The notes: generated by a model from the sequence alone, not told the origin. Shown: positions 1-8,300, numbered from the stretch's first letter. The stretch is 64,000 nucleotides of DNA from Lachnoanaerobaculum sp. ICM7 (GCF_000287675.1 NZ_ALJL01000023.1:186001-250000); one strand, 5' to 3'. A program made the numbers and translations.

Positions 1-265
1 GCCTTTTTAACTTTTCCACAATGCTTTTCGGCTTTTTTACTCTTGATTTTATCACCTCTATAGGGTTTCTTCTGTTTTTAACAGACAGTTCATCGTTTAA
101 AACTTCCAACTTTGTCTTTACTTCCCTGATCGCACAGGTATACATCATCATGGCCTCTTGAAATTTCTGTGCCATTTCGTGTATTTCTTCAGGTATCTGT
201 ACCAAATCGGGAACTTGTACAATGGACTGCTCCAATTCGTTATTCGGGTTATTTGATATATACAT
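1..265 (-). CDS. Small alarmone synthetase (GTP pyrophosphokinase family), N-terminal part
   Basis: This is the first 88 codons of a gene that continues beyond the left edge. The start ATG at 265 is preceded by a GGAGAG ribosome binding site. The visible protein has a helical N-terminus, then the segments REVKTKLEVLNDE and RNPIEVIKSRVKKPKSI, which match the opening of the RelA/SpoT-like synthetase domain in stand-alone small alarmone synthetases (YjbM/YwaC type). These enzymes transfer pyrophosphate from ATP to GDP or GTP to make (p)ppGpp, without the hydrolase and TGS/ACT domains of long Rel proteins. The catalytic part lies outside the window, so activity cannot be judged. The family call is good; the choice between RelQ-like and RelP-like is open. 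Confidence 0.75.
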   Translation of the reverse strand, partial: MYISNNPNNELEQSIVQVPDLVQIPEEIHEMAQKFQEAMMMYTCAIREVKTKLEVLNDELSVKNRRNPIEVIKSRVKKPKSIVEKLKR

Positions 266-317
266 AAGCTCTCCACTTCTTTTGCATACTCTTACCGGTA
301 TATGCCGGTCAAAATAA

Positions 318-1088
318 TTATTTTAAAATATAATCTGCCGCCTCATCAAACCACGGTGCCTCAACATATTCCACAAGACCTGCATCCACCTGTCTTGCCA
401 CCTCAGGGTCTATAGGCAGTTTTGCAAGCACCTTTAAACCTTCTTTTTTTGCAATCTCATCAATATGACTCTTTCCAAATATCTCATGTCTGCTTCCACA
501 GTCAGGACATTCAAAATAGCTCATATTTTCAACCAGTCCGAGTATCGGAACATTCATCTTCTTAGCCATGTTTACAGCCTTTGCAACTATCATCGAAACA
601 AGCTCCTGAGGACTTGTAACTATTATAATTCCGTCAACCGGTATTGACTGGAAAACTGTAAGCGGAACATCACCTGTACCGGGTGGCATATCAACAAACA
701 TATAGTCGATATTATTCCATACTGTATCCTTCCAAAACTGCTTTACAACACCTGCTATTACAGGACCTCTCCATATAACCGGATCTGTCTCATTCTCTAA
801 GATGAGATTTGTACTTACTACATTGATTCCTGTATTGGTAGCTGCCGGAATCATAAGCTGATCATATGTAACTCCCAGCTTGCCGCTAAGACCGAATGCC
901 TTAGGTATGGAAGGTCCTGTAATATCGGCATCTATAATACCTACTCTAAAACCTTTTGACATTGCCTTAACAGCCATCAATGATGTCACAAGGCTTTTAC
1001 CTACTCCACCTTTTCCGGAAACAATACCTATTACTTTGTTTACACTGCTTTGAGGGTCAAGTTCTTCCCTAAATTCATTATTTGCCAT
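318..1088 (-). CDS. mrp: Mrp/NBP35-family P-loop ATPase (Fe-S cluster carrier)
   Basis: The protein is 256 aa from ATG 1088. A deviant Walker A motif, GKGGVGKS (residues 25-32), the DMPPGTGD segment and a CPDC motif (Cys194 and Cys197) identify the Mrp/NBP35/ApbC family, cytosolic ATPases that carry 4Fe-4S clusters to target enzymes as dimers bridged by the CxxC cysteines. An in-frame GTG at 1154 would add 22 residues, but it sits only about 7 nt after a TATAAT box (1161-1166, minus strand) and so is unlikely. The ATG lacks a close Shine-Dalgarno; AAAGGAAAT lies upstream, separated from it by a 7-bp hairpin (CATAGAC-AAAA-GTCTATG). The gene follows dnaE with about 130 bp between them. Confidence 0.85.
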   Translation of the reverse strand: MANNEFREELDPQSSVNKVIGIVSGKGGVGKSLVTSLMAVKAMSKGFRVGIIDADITGPSIPKAFGLSGKLGVTYDQLMIPAATNTGINVVSTNLILENETDPVIWRGPVIAGVVKQFWKDTVWNNIDYMFVDMPPGTGDVPLTVFQSIPVDGIIIVTSPQELVSMIVAKAVNMAKKMNVPILGLVENMSYFECPDCGSRHEIFGKSHIDEIAKKEGLKVLAKLPIDPEVARQVDAGLVEYVEAPWFDEAADYILK

Positions 1089-1220
1089 ATTAAAACCGCA
1101 TAGACTTTTGTCTATGATTTCCTTTCTTACTTTTATGATTACTCTATTGAGCACAAAGTAATTATACTAAAATAATCAATATTTTTCTATGCGTTTTGTT
1201 ACATATCTGACTTTTATATT

Positions 1221-4200
1221 TTAAATCTTCTCCACAACCTTTACATTGTCGTTGCCAAGTCTCTCTGCAAGTATTCTGACAGCATCATCTGCCGGCACTC
1301 CCCACTCACCGCCAAGATCCTTTTTTGCTCTTTCTTTTTTCAGATATATAATTACGCTGTCATTTCCGCTCATCATACCTATATCTGTAAGAAGATTTCC
1401 AAGATCCTCTTCATAGCTTTCCTTATCGGCATACTGTATCCAAAGTTCTTTTTTAACTCTTCCGAACTCTCTTACAGTATCTACTATGAGTTTGCCTTCC
1501 TCTTCTCCCGAGGTGTCAACTCTCCCCTTAACAAATACTTTTCCACCTTCTACCAGCTCATTGCCGTAGTTTTCAAATGCTTTAGGAAATACAACAAGTT
1601 CCACTCTCCCATACAGATCTTCCAGAGTGCATATTGCCATCATATCGCCTTTTTTGGTAAATCTTTTATTTACCTCAACCAGCAATCCGCCAATGGTCAA
1701 CTTAATTCCCGACTCTAAAGGAATCTCTCCGTTTTCATCCGGATAAAAGTCAATGCTTCTTGCATCGGAGTGTTTTTCCAAAAGTAAAATATATTCTTCC
1801 AGAGGATGCCCGCTGACGTACATTCCCATAACTTCCATCTCATATTTTAGAAGTTCTTCTTTCGGATACTCTTCTATATGAATGAGTTCAGACACAAAGC
1901 TATCCTTATCCTCTTCACTTACCACATCAAAAAATGACATCTGACCCGGTATTACCGCCTTGCTCTCCTTGGACTTCTTATCTATGAAAAGTTCCGCATT
2001 CAAGATCTTTTCATGTCTGTTTCCCTCCATACCGTCAAGCGCTCCCGACTTTATAAAGCCTTCAATACTTCTCTTATTCAAATCCTTTTGCGGAAGCCTG
2101 TTTATAAAGTTTTCAAGAGAAAGAAATTTTCCGTTTAAAGTCCTCTCTCTTACAATCGCATCAGATACCGCTTTTCCTACACCTTTTATGGTGGACAGTC
2201 CGAATCTTATGCCATCCTTATCTACACTGAATGCTCCCTCACCAAGATTTACATCCGGAGGTAATATCTTTATACCCATATCGGCAAGACCGCCCATATA
2301 TTCAATAAGCTTGGTCGGGTTATCACTTACTGAAGTAAGTGAAGCCGCCATAAATTCCTTCGGATAATAATATTTAAGATAAGCCGTTTGATATGAGATA
2401 ACCGCATAACAGGCTGCATGTGATTTGTTGAAGGCGTAACTCGCAAAGTCTATCATTTCATCAAAGATCTTGTTTGCCACATCTTCCCCTATACCGTTAT
2501 TTATACAACCCTTGATACCCTTTTCTTCATTTCCGTATACGAAGTTCTTTCGTTCCATCTCCATAATATGTGCCTTTTTCTTGCTCATGGCACGGCGAAC
2601 CTCATCACTTCCGCCCATGGTATATCCCGCCAGATCACGTACTATCTGCATTACCTGCTCCTGATAAACTATACAGCCGTAGGTCGGCTCAAGTATGGAA
2701 ATAAGTTGCGGAGTATCATAACTTACCTTACCTTTATTGTTCTTACCTGCAATATATTTTGGAATAAAGTCCATAGGACCCGGACGATAAAGTGAAATAC
2801 CGGCAATTATATCCTCCAGGTTTTCAGGCTTGAGTCTTTTCATAAAGCTTTGCATTCCGCCGCTCTCCAACTGAAATACCGCATCGGTCCTTCCTGTGGA
2901 TATAAAATCATATACCTTCTTATCGTCATAATCTATATTTTTTAAATCGATATCTACATCATAATTTTTCCTTATCATCGCCAGTGCATTTTGTAGAACT
3001 GTAAGCGTACGCAGTCCTAAAAAGTCCATCTTTAAAAGGCCCAGTTCTTCCAAAGTCGTCATGGTGAATTGTGTTGTAACCGCATTATCCACTCCAAGTG
3101 CAAGCGGTACATATTCTTCAACCGCTTTTTTGGATATTACAACACCTGCAGCATGAATACTTGCATGTCTTGGCAGTCCCTCAAGTTTCAAGCTGTAATT
3201 TATAAGTTCATGCACCACTTCATCACTGTCATAAAGCTCTTTTAGTTCCTTATTTCTCTCAAGTGCAAGCCCCAATGTGATATCCTTATCCATAGGTATC
3301 ATCTTTGCAATGCTGTCACATCGGGCATATGGAATCTCCATAGCTCTTCCGACATCTCTTATAACACCTCTTGCCTGCAATGTACCGAAAGTGATTATCT
3401 GGCATACTCTTTCACTGCCGTATTTGTTTACCACGTATTCAATAACTTCACCACGTCTTTCATCCGCAAAGTCCACGTCTATATCGGGCATGGAAACTCT
3501 CTCGGGATTTAAAAATCTCTCGAAAATAAGATTATACTTTATAGGATCAATATCAGTAATTCCAAGGCAGTATGATACTACACTTCCTGCTGCGGACCCT
3601 CTTCCGGGTCCTACTGAGATACCCTTGCTTCTTGCGTAATTTATATAGTCCCAAACTATCAAAAAATAGTCTATATAACCCATTTTTTCTATTACGCCAA
3701 GCTCATAGTACATTCTGCTCTTTATTTCTTCTCTGTTTGGATAATCGTCCGGGTAATTTCTTTCAAAACCGCTTTGACACAGACTTTCCAAGTATTCCTT
3801 TGCCGACATTTGATTCGGCACAGGATATTCAGGCAATTTGGTCTCACCGAATTTTATTTCCACATCACACATATCCGCTATCTTACCGGTATTTTCAACA
3901 GCATCTGTTGCATATGGAAATAGTGCCTTCATCTCATCTTCGGACTTTAAGAAAAATTGTCCGCCATCATATCTCATTCTGTCGGGATCGGACACTGTCT
4001 TACCGGTCTGTATACATAAGAGTATATCATGTGCTTTTGCATCTTCAGCATTTATATAGTGTATATCATTGGTTGCCACAAGCGGAATATCAAGCTCTTT
4101 TCCGATTTTTACCAGAACCTGATTCACATACTTTTGCTCGGGAATTCCATGGTTTTGAAGCTCCAAATAAAAAGAATCCTCGCCAAACAGATCCTTATAT

Positions 4201-4679
4201 TTTTGTGCGGCCTTTCTTGCATCATCCTCTCTGCCTCTTGATATAAGCTTTGGGATTTCACCTGCCAAACAGGCTGAAAGCGCTATTATACCCTCATGAT
4301 ATTCCTGTAACAGTTCAAAGTCTATTCTCGGTTTATAATAAAAACCTTCGGTAAAACCTTTTGAAACTATCTTTGTCAGGTTCTCATAGCCCTTATTATT
4401 TTTTGCCAGTAAAATAAGGTGATAGTATCTGTCTCCCTGCTTTGCCTGCTTTTCAAATCTTGATGAAGGGCTTACATACACTTCACAACCAAGTATCGGT
4501 TTGATACCCTGTGCCTTTGCCTCTTTATAAAAATCTATGACTCCATACATCACTCCATGATCTGTAATGGCAAGTGATGTCATATTGAGTTCTTTTGCTC
4601 TACTTATTATCTCTTTTATCTTACAGGATCCGTCCAATAATGAATATCCTGTATGTACATGTAGATGTGTAAAAGACAT
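1221..4679 (-). CDS. dnaE: DNA polymerase III alpha subunit, DnaE type
   Basis: This replicative C-family DNA polymerase is 1152 aa. It opens with a PHP domain (HLHVHTGYSLLDGS within the first 20 residues), continues through the palm with the metal-binding signature PDIDVDFADERRGEVI and the finger segments, then helix-hairpin-helix and OB-fold regions (KLTIGGLLVEVNKRF near the C-terminus). The length and domain order are those of DnaE, not the longer PolC. An upstream in-frame ATG at 4697 exists, but AGAGGAGA lies between the two Met codons at proper spacing for the ATG at 4679, so the shorter start is chosen. In low-GC Firmicutes DnaE usually works next to PolC, extending RNA primers. Confidence 0.95.
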   Translation of the reverse strand: MSFTHLHVHTGYSLLDGSCKIKEIISRAKELNMTSLAITDHGVMYGVIDFYKEAKAQGIKPILGCEVYVSPSSRFEKQAKQGDRYYHLILLAKNNKGYENLTKIVSKGFTEGFYYKPRIDFELLQEYHEGIIALSACLAGEIPKLISRGREDDARKAAQKYKDLFGEDSFYLELQNHGIPEQKYVNQVLVKIGKELDIPLVATNDIHYINAEDAKAHDILLCIQTGKTVSDPDRMRYDGGQFFLKSEDEMKALFPYATDAVENTGKIADMCDVEIKFGETKLPEYPVPNQMSAKEYLESLCQSGFERNYPDDYPNREEIKSRMYYELGVIEKMGYIDYFLIVWDYINYARSKGISVGPGRGSAAGSVVSYCLGITDIDPIKYNLIFERFLNPERVSMPDIDVDFADERRGEVIEYVVNKYGSERVCQIITFGTLQARGVIRDVGRAMEIPYARCDSIAKMIPMDKDITLGLALERNKELKELYDSDEVVHELINYSLKLEGLPRHASIHAAGVVISKKAVEEYVPLALGVDNAVTTQFTMTTLEELGLLKMDFLGLRTLTVLQNALAMIRKNYDVDIDLKNIDYDDKKVYDFISTGRTDAVFQLESGGMQSFMKRLKPENLEDIIAGISLYRPGPMDFIPKYIAGKNNKGKVSYDTPQLISILEPTYGCIVYQEQVMQIVRDLAGYTMGGSDEVRRAMSKKKAHIMEMERKNFVYGNEEKGIKGCINNGIGEDVANKIFDEMIDFASYAFNKSHAACYAVISYQTAYLKYYYPKEFMAASLTSVSDNPTKLIEYMGGLADMGIKILPPDVNLGEGAFSVDKDGIRFGLSTIKGVGKAVSDAIVRERTLNGKFLSLENFINRLPQKDLNKRSIEGFIKSGALDGMEGNRHEKILNAELFIDKKSKESKAVIPGQMSFFDVVSEEDKDSFVSELIHIEEYPKEELLKYEMEVMGMYVSGHPLEEYILLLEKHSDARSIDFYPDENGEIPLESGIKLTIGGLLVEVNKRFTKKGDMMAICTLEDLYGRVELVVFPKAFENYGNELVEGGKVFVKGRVDTSGEEEGKLIVDTVREFGRVKKELWIQYADKESYEEDLGNLLTDIGMMSGNDSVIIYLKKERAKKDLGGEWGVPADDAVRILAERLGNDNVKVVEKI

Positions 4680-4796
4680 ATTTCTCCTCTTTTTCATTCA
4701 ATACTTATTATATTATATCATATTTTTGGAAATTGGAGAGTATCTGTAAAAATCAATATTTATTACATTATGCAAATATAATTTATATTATTCTTC

Positions 4797-4824
4797 TTGT
4801 ATTTTTCTTTACAAATGCTATAAT
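4797..4824 (+). promoter_or_regulatory. Promoter of the relB-yoeB module
   Basis: A -35 box TTGTAT (4797-4802) and a -10 box TATAAT (4819-4824) with a 16-nt spacer stand about 30 nt ahead of the relB start codon, which has a strong GAAAGGAGAA ribosome binding site. These modules are usually autorepressed by the antitoxin, but no clear palindrome was seen here. Confidence 0.6.
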
Positions 4825-4855
4825 AAATTCAAGAATATAAGAAAGGAGAAGTTTT

Positions 4856-5113
4856 ATGGCACAGACAGTTAATGTAAACTTTCGTCTCGATGAGGCGGAT
4901 AAAAAGAGAATGGAAAATGTTTGTAATGAGCTTGGACTTTCTATGAGTGCGGCCTTTACTATATTTGCCAAGAAAGTTGGCAGAGAGCATCGTATACCTT
5001 TTGAAGTCTCTATGGATCCGTTTTATTCGGAGAGTAATGTAGCTCATTTACGCCGAGGAGTGACTGCCCTTAATGCCGGACTTGGTGTAGAGCATGATAT
5101 TATAGAGGAGTAA
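4856..5113 (+). CDS. relB: RelB/DinJ-family antitoxin
   Basis: The 85-aa protein has the ribbon-helix-helix N-terminus typical of RelB/DinJ antitoxins: a VNVNFRLDEADKKRME strand-helix, then a helix beginning at LGLSMSAAFTIF. The acidic C-terminal tail would wrap the toxin. Such proteins repress their own promoter and neutralise a ribosome-dependent mRNA interferase of the RelE/YoeB/YafQ group. The ribosome binding site AAAGGAGAA is well placed. The following gene is a YoeB homologue carrying an early nonsense codon, so this antitoxin may now have no local partner. The frame is intact and no defect is visible. Confidence 0.85.
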   Translation: MAQTVNVNFRLDEADKKRMENVCNELGLSMSAAFTIFAKKVGREHRIPFEVSMDPFYSESNVAHLRRGVTALNAGLGVEHDIIEE

Positions 5114-5118
5114 AACTT

Positions 5119-5376
5119 ATGCATAAAATATAGTTTGATGAAGCATGGGAAGACTACCTTTATTGGCAAAGCCAAGACAGAAAAACTATAAAACGTATTA
5201 ATGGGCTTATCAAGGATATTGAACGCAATTATTTTGACGGTATAGGCAAACCTGAGCCTCTTAAAGGTGAATTCAGCGGCTTTTGGAGCAGGCGTATCGA
5301 TGATACCAATAGATTAATATATAGAATTTCTGATGGAGTTTTAGAAATTCTATCCTGTCGTGGACACTATAATTAA
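5119..5376 (+). pseudogene. yoeB: YoeB-family toxin gene interrupted by an amber codon at position 5
   Basis: The frame from ATG 5119 to TAA 5376 has 85 sense positions apart from TAG at codon 5 (5131-5133). Beyond it the sequence is a full YoeB: FDEAWEDYLYW, then KPEPLKG, FWSRRID, NRLIYR and CRGHYN. With the stop counted as a residue, the catalytic set falls at Glu46, Arg65, His83 and Tyr84, the same numbers as in E. coli YoeB. No ATG, GTG or TTG occurs soon after the stop, so re-initiation looks unlikely. The natural residue may have been Trp (TGG to TAG needs one change). It starts 5 nt after relB. The intact remainder points to a recent or reversible inactivation, or to a sequencing error. 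Confidence 0.8.
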
Positions 5377-5380
5377 TATA

Positions 5381-5424
5381 AAGGGAGATATCACAAAGTA
5401 TATATTTTTTGTGATATCTCCCTT
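5381..5424. terminator. Strong bidirectional hairpin terminator
   Basis: A 17-bp perfect stem (AAGGGAGATATCACAAA and its complement, 5381-5397 and 5408-5424) with a 10-nt loop stands between the convergent relB-yoeB and 5452-5991 genes. It has a T run on one side and an A run on the other, so it can end transcription both ways. Confidence 0.85.
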
Positions 5425-5451
5425 TTAAACAATAGACCACTTGTAGATAAT

Positions 5452-5991
5452 CTATTTGCAACAGTCATGCTTTCCGTTAAGATTCCTGTTCGCATATAAA
5501 AGCACATCATTGTCCGCGCTGTTAAATTCTATAAAGCATATATCTTCTACATTAATTTTTATTTTATCATAAACTTTTGCATTTGATATATCTACACATT
5601 CCATAGCCACCGATACGGCATCTGATTCTGAAAAAAAGCCTGTATACATATCATCATCCGAATTTATCATAATAGTTGCTATTTTCTTACTCGAAATTAT
5701 ATATTCGAGGATATTTCTAATAGATATTTCACCGTCCAAGTCATTCATAGATAGCGTTTTTATATCTTTATCCTTCCAGTAATCTATATATAATTTCATT
5801 TTAGCTAAATATTCCGTACCCGTAAGGCATACGCTTATTATTTCTTTTTTAAAAGCATAAATCCCCGCTTCTCTTCCTTGATCATCAAAAGCTTTAAATA
5901 TACAGATATCGTCATTTTGGTATAGCAGATATCCTACGCTAAAGCACTCATCATCTGTTGAATATATTTCATATAGCTTTCCTATTTCCAT
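5452..5991 (-). CDS. Protein of unknown function, two beta-rich halves
   Basis: I do not recognise this 179-aa acidic protein. It has no signal peptide or membrane segment. The N-terminal half (EIGKLYEIYS...VGYLLYQNDDICIFKAFD...KEIISV) and the C-terminal half (TGFFSESDAVSVAMECVD...INVEDICFIEF) share a pattern of short alternating hydrophobic strands closing with a V-x-I-type strand. Two tandem small beta-barrel modules would fit, but this is inference. ATG 5991 is chosen because the protein-like part begins there; an in-frame TTG at 6024 would add 11 residues and has no better ribosome binding site. It follows the rhomboid gene in the same direction and may be co-transcribed. Confidence 0.55.
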   Translation of the reverse strand: MEIGKLYEIYSTDDECFSVGYLLYQNDDICIFKAFDDQGREAGIYAFKKEIISVCLTGTEYLAKMKLYIDYWKDKDIKTLSMNDLDGEISIRNILEYIISSKKIATIMINSDDDMYTGFFSESDAVSVAMECVDISNAKVYDKIKINVEDICFIEFNSADNDVLLYANRNLNGKHDCCK

Positions 5992-6073
5992 ACTCGCCAC
6001 TATATTCTCGCTCCAAATCCTCAATCAAATATTCATCACTCATACAATGCATATCGGAAATCCCTTTACTCAT
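5969..6073 (-). CDS. Possible small ORF overlapping the start of the next gene
   Basis: A 34-codon frame (MSKGISDMHC...) lies after the rhomboid gene and overlaps the 5452-5991 gene by 23 nt. The same frame is open upstream for about 23 more codons, back to a stop inside the end of the rhomboid gene, and reads like protein (HLWREKFYHSSTYEL), but it has no start codon there and no good ribosome binding site. It could be a small protein translationally coupled to the next gene, the remnant of a frameshifted gene, or chance. Confidence is low. Confidence 0.2.
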   Translation of the reverse strand: MSKGISDMHCMSDEYLIEDLEREYSGEYGNRKAI

Positions 6074-6120
6074 CAATTCATATGTAGATGAGTGATAAAA
6101 TTTCTCTCTCCATAAATGCC

Positions 6121-6702
6121 CTAGTACCTGTTCATTCTCCCCTTATTCATCACAAATCCAAGCAGGGCACCTACTATACCTCCGAGGATATGAGTAAGAT
6201 TTGAAATATTGTCCTGTACAAAGAATCCTTGATATATTTGCTCTCCGATATATAAAAGTGCTACAAGAATAAATGTAAAAGGAATTTTTCCTTCTTTAAA
6301 TCCTGCAAATGATGAAAGCAGTATAAATGCAAATACTACACCGCTTGCCCCAAGCAATCCTGAAGACGGGAATACAAAGAAATGTACCAATCCTGTTACA
6401 AGTGCTGTTGCCAGAATAACAAAAAGTATATTTGCCGAACCGTACTTTTCTTCAAGCATCGGTCCGATTACAAGTATAAGCATTATATTTCCAAGGAAAT
6501 GATCAAGGTTTGCATGACCAAGTACATGACCGAAGAATCTGATATATGTAAGAGGACTTATAAAAGACGATCTGTAAACACTAAAGAACAATCCTGTAGA
6601 AAGTCCGCCTGTAATAATGTCTGCCACAAATACTATAAAGCTTAAAATAACAAAGCCCAAAATAATCGGTGAATTAAATGAAATTTTTAATTTATTATCC
6701 AT
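6121..6702 (-). CDS. Rhomboid-family intramembrane serine protease
   Basis: The 193-aa protein has about six hydrophobic segments and the rhomboid landmarks: HANLDHFLGN in the second segment, the nucleophile motif GASG (LLGASGVVFAF) and the catalytic His in LTHILGGIVGA. The Ser-His dyad is complete, so this should be an active membrane protease cutting transmembrane substrates. It is near the minimal six-helix bacterial length. The start has an ideal GAGGAGAAAAT leader. Its substrate cannot be told from the neighbours, which are an unknown protein downstream and a DUF1934 gene upstream, separated from it by a terminator. Confidence 0.88.
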   Translation of the reverse strand: MDNKLKISFNSPIILGFVILSFIVFVADIITGGLSTGLFFSVYRSSFISPLTYIRFFGHVLGHANLDHFLGNIMLILVIGPMLEEKYGSANILFVILATALVTGLVHFFVFPSSGLLGASGVVFAFILLSSFAGFKEGKIPFTFILVALLYIGEQIYQGFFVQDNISNLTHILGGIVGALLGFVMNKGRMNRY

Positions 6703-6743
6703 ATTTTCTCCTCAACTTAGGTTTAACTAACCTGTTCTAAAAA

Positions 6744-6764
6744 AAGGGTGGATCAACCACCCTT
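6744..6764 (-). terminator. Terminator enclosing the stop codon of the DUF1934 gene
   Basis: On the minus strand an 8-bp stem (AAGGGTGG / CCACCCTT) with a 5-nt loop is followed by seven T residues. The TGA stop of the DUF1934 gene lies at the end of the left arm and in the loop, so the last two codons (Gly-Gly) form part of the stem. Confidence 0.85.
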
Positions 6765-7199
6765 ATTATCTACTCTATCCACAGCTTCAACTATGTGAAT
6801 GCGCATCTTGGAATTAGATGCCCTATCTCCCTCTATGTAGAGTATATATTCAACATAGACATTTATCTCATCTTCACTCATATCTATGAGTAAAAGCTTT
6901 GTCTCTGTTTCCATATCCAATCTTCCAAAGGGAGTGTCATATATTGTTTTGTACCTACTGTTATTGGCAAATACCATCTTGGAATTCACCACACCCTCTT
7001 TGATAATTTCAACCCTGTTCTTCTCTACTATTATTGTATTAAGGATAATTTCATCAAAACCTTGGGCTTCTTCCACGTAAGTTATTTTGTGTATATCACC
7101 ATCAATATAGTGATTTCCTGAAATATTCACGGCAATAGGATCGTTCTCATCATACCTCAAATGAGAGCCGCTAATCTCAATATCTACAAATTCTTTCAT
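6753..7199 (-). CDS. DUF1934 (YwiB-like) beta-barrel protein
   Basis: The 148-aa protein has features of the DUF1934 family (B. subtilis YwiB): an ISG-x-H opening, the central KMVFANNSRYKTIYDTPFG segment and a C-terminal strand ending in YIEGDRASNSKMRIHI. The family folds as a small calycin-like barrel; its molecular role is not established. The start ATG at 7199 follows AAGGTAGAAGATT. The RNA leader just upstream can fold in two competing ways, one of which would cover the ribosome binding region (7199-7245). It appears monocistronic, ended by the terminator at 6744-6764. Confidence 0.8.
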   Translation of the reverse strand: MKEFVDIEISGSHLRYDENDPIAVNISGNHYIDGDIHKITYVEEAQGFDEIILNTIIVEKNRVEIIKEGVVNSKMVFANNSRYKTIYDTPFGRLDMETETKLLLIDMSEDEINVYVEYILYIEGDRASNSKMRIHIVEAVDRVDNKGG

Positions 7200-7245
7200 A
7201 ATCTTCTACCTTAAAACCATAGTAGAAGCCGCAATGCGGTCTCTA
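7199..7245 (-). promoter_or_regulatory. Candidate structured leader with alternative hairpins before the DUF1934 gene
   Basis: On the minus strand the leader contains GTAGAG-A-CCGC-ATT-GCGG-C-TTCTAC, a hairpin with one mismatch. Its 3' arm CTTCTAC can instead pair with GTAGAAG at the ribosome binding site a few nt before the start codon. The two folds exclude each other, a layout typical of translational switches. I do not recognise a known riboswitch class. The rest of the gap to murI (about 7246-7490) shows no gene or clear terminator. Confidence 0.4.
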
Positions 7246-7490
7246 CCCAACCCTAAGCTACCACTGGTTGTTATGCAAATATCAAGTTTAAAATAAAAGA
7301 ATGATAGTTTACTAGAAAAATGTATCTCCCCACTATTCTATATAAAATAACCTTAAATAAAAAACTGATAACTATGCTCAACAAAGAATGCCTGTCTGCT
7401 TTATGTACACTCTTGTCTAGCCAATCCAATTTGTATGCATTCTGCAAAGCTTTAAATGTTTTTTAATCGTAACAATATCGTTTATTATCA

Positions 7491-8294
7491 CTAAAATTCC
7501 TCTATATTGACTATACCGGCTTTCTTTACTATGCCGGGCATAATAGAAGATGCAAAATCACTAAATCTTTCCGCCATATCACTAACATAGAAGTCATGAA
7601 AAACTTCGCCGTCATCCACAGCACAAAGATTTTCACTCTCCAACAAAGATTTCAACTCTTTCGCGGTCTCATATGCAGGATTTACAAGGGAAACTTCCTC
7701 TCCCATAATCCTTCCGAAAGTCTTATACAGTAAAGGATAATGGGTGCATCCCAATACCAGACTGTCAATATGTCTGCTCTTTAATTCACTAACATACCTT
7801 GAAATAATCTCATCTGTAACTCTGTCATTTATAAGTCCCTCTTCTACCAAAGGAACCAAAAGCGGACAGGCCTTTTGTATTACTTCAAGTTCATTATTTA
7901 TCTGATGAATAGTTTTCTCATATATACCGCTTGATATGGTTCCGCTGGTACCCACAACTCCAATCCTTCCCACCTTTGTAGTTTTGGCGGCAGTTATGGC
8001 ACCTGCATGAATAACACCCATAATCGGTATATCAATCTCTGTCTTTAATATGTCAAGCGCAAAAGCACTGGCGGTATTGCACGCAATTACAATAGCTTTT
8101 ACATTTTTTGTCTGTAAAAATTTTACAATCTGTCCGGAGTATTTGATAATAGTATCTCTTGACTTGGAGCCGTATGGAACTCTTGCCGTATCTCCAAAAT
8201 AAACAGTACTTTCATTTGGCATCTGCGACACTATTTCCCTTGCTACCGTAAGCCCTCCGACACCCGAATCAAATATTCCTATAGGTAAATTCAA
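7491..8294 (-). CDS. murI: Glutamate racemase
   Basis: The 267-aa protein is a complete cofactor-independent glutamate racemase. It makes D-glutamate for peptidoglycan from L-glutamate with two catalytic cysteines, seen as Cys72 in IACNTASA and Cys183 in GCTHYPL. The N-terminal IGIFDSGVGGLTV segment is the usual substrate-binding loop and YFGDTARVPYG the second signature. The gene lies 6 nt after ddl, so the two wall-precursor genes, D-Ala-D-Ala ligase and glutamate racemase, are translated from one message. Confidence 0.95.
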   Translation of the reverse strand: MNLPIGIFDSGVGGLTVAREIVSQMPNESTVYFGDTARVPYGSKSRDTIIKYSGQIVKFLQTKNVKAIVIACNTASAFALDILKTEIDIPIMGVIHAGAITAAKTTKVGRIGVVGTSGTISSGIYEKTIHQINNELEVIQKACPLLVPLVEEGLINDRVTDEIISRYVSELKSRHIDSLVLGCTHYPLLYKTFGRIMGEEVSLVNPAYETAKELKSLLESENLCAVDDGEVFHDFYVSDMAERFSDFASSIMPGIVKKAGIVNIEEF

Positions 8295-8300
8295 GAAAAA

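Noticed and set aside
2470-4246. Plus-strand frames opposite dnaE
   Set aside because: They are antisense shadows of a complete polymerase gene and resemble no protein family.
4783-5047. Minus-strand frames opposite relB
   Set aside because: They are the complement of a well-supported antitoxin gene and have no start signals.
5131-5133. Read-through of the yoeB amber codon as pyrrolysine
   Set aside because: No pyrrolysine tRNA or synthetase gene is in the window and no downstream stem is evident; kept only as something to exclude.
7246-7490. Possible tRNA or small RNA in the gap before murI
   Set aside because: Only weak pairings such as AATGC/GCATT were found; no cloverleaf or known RNA motif.
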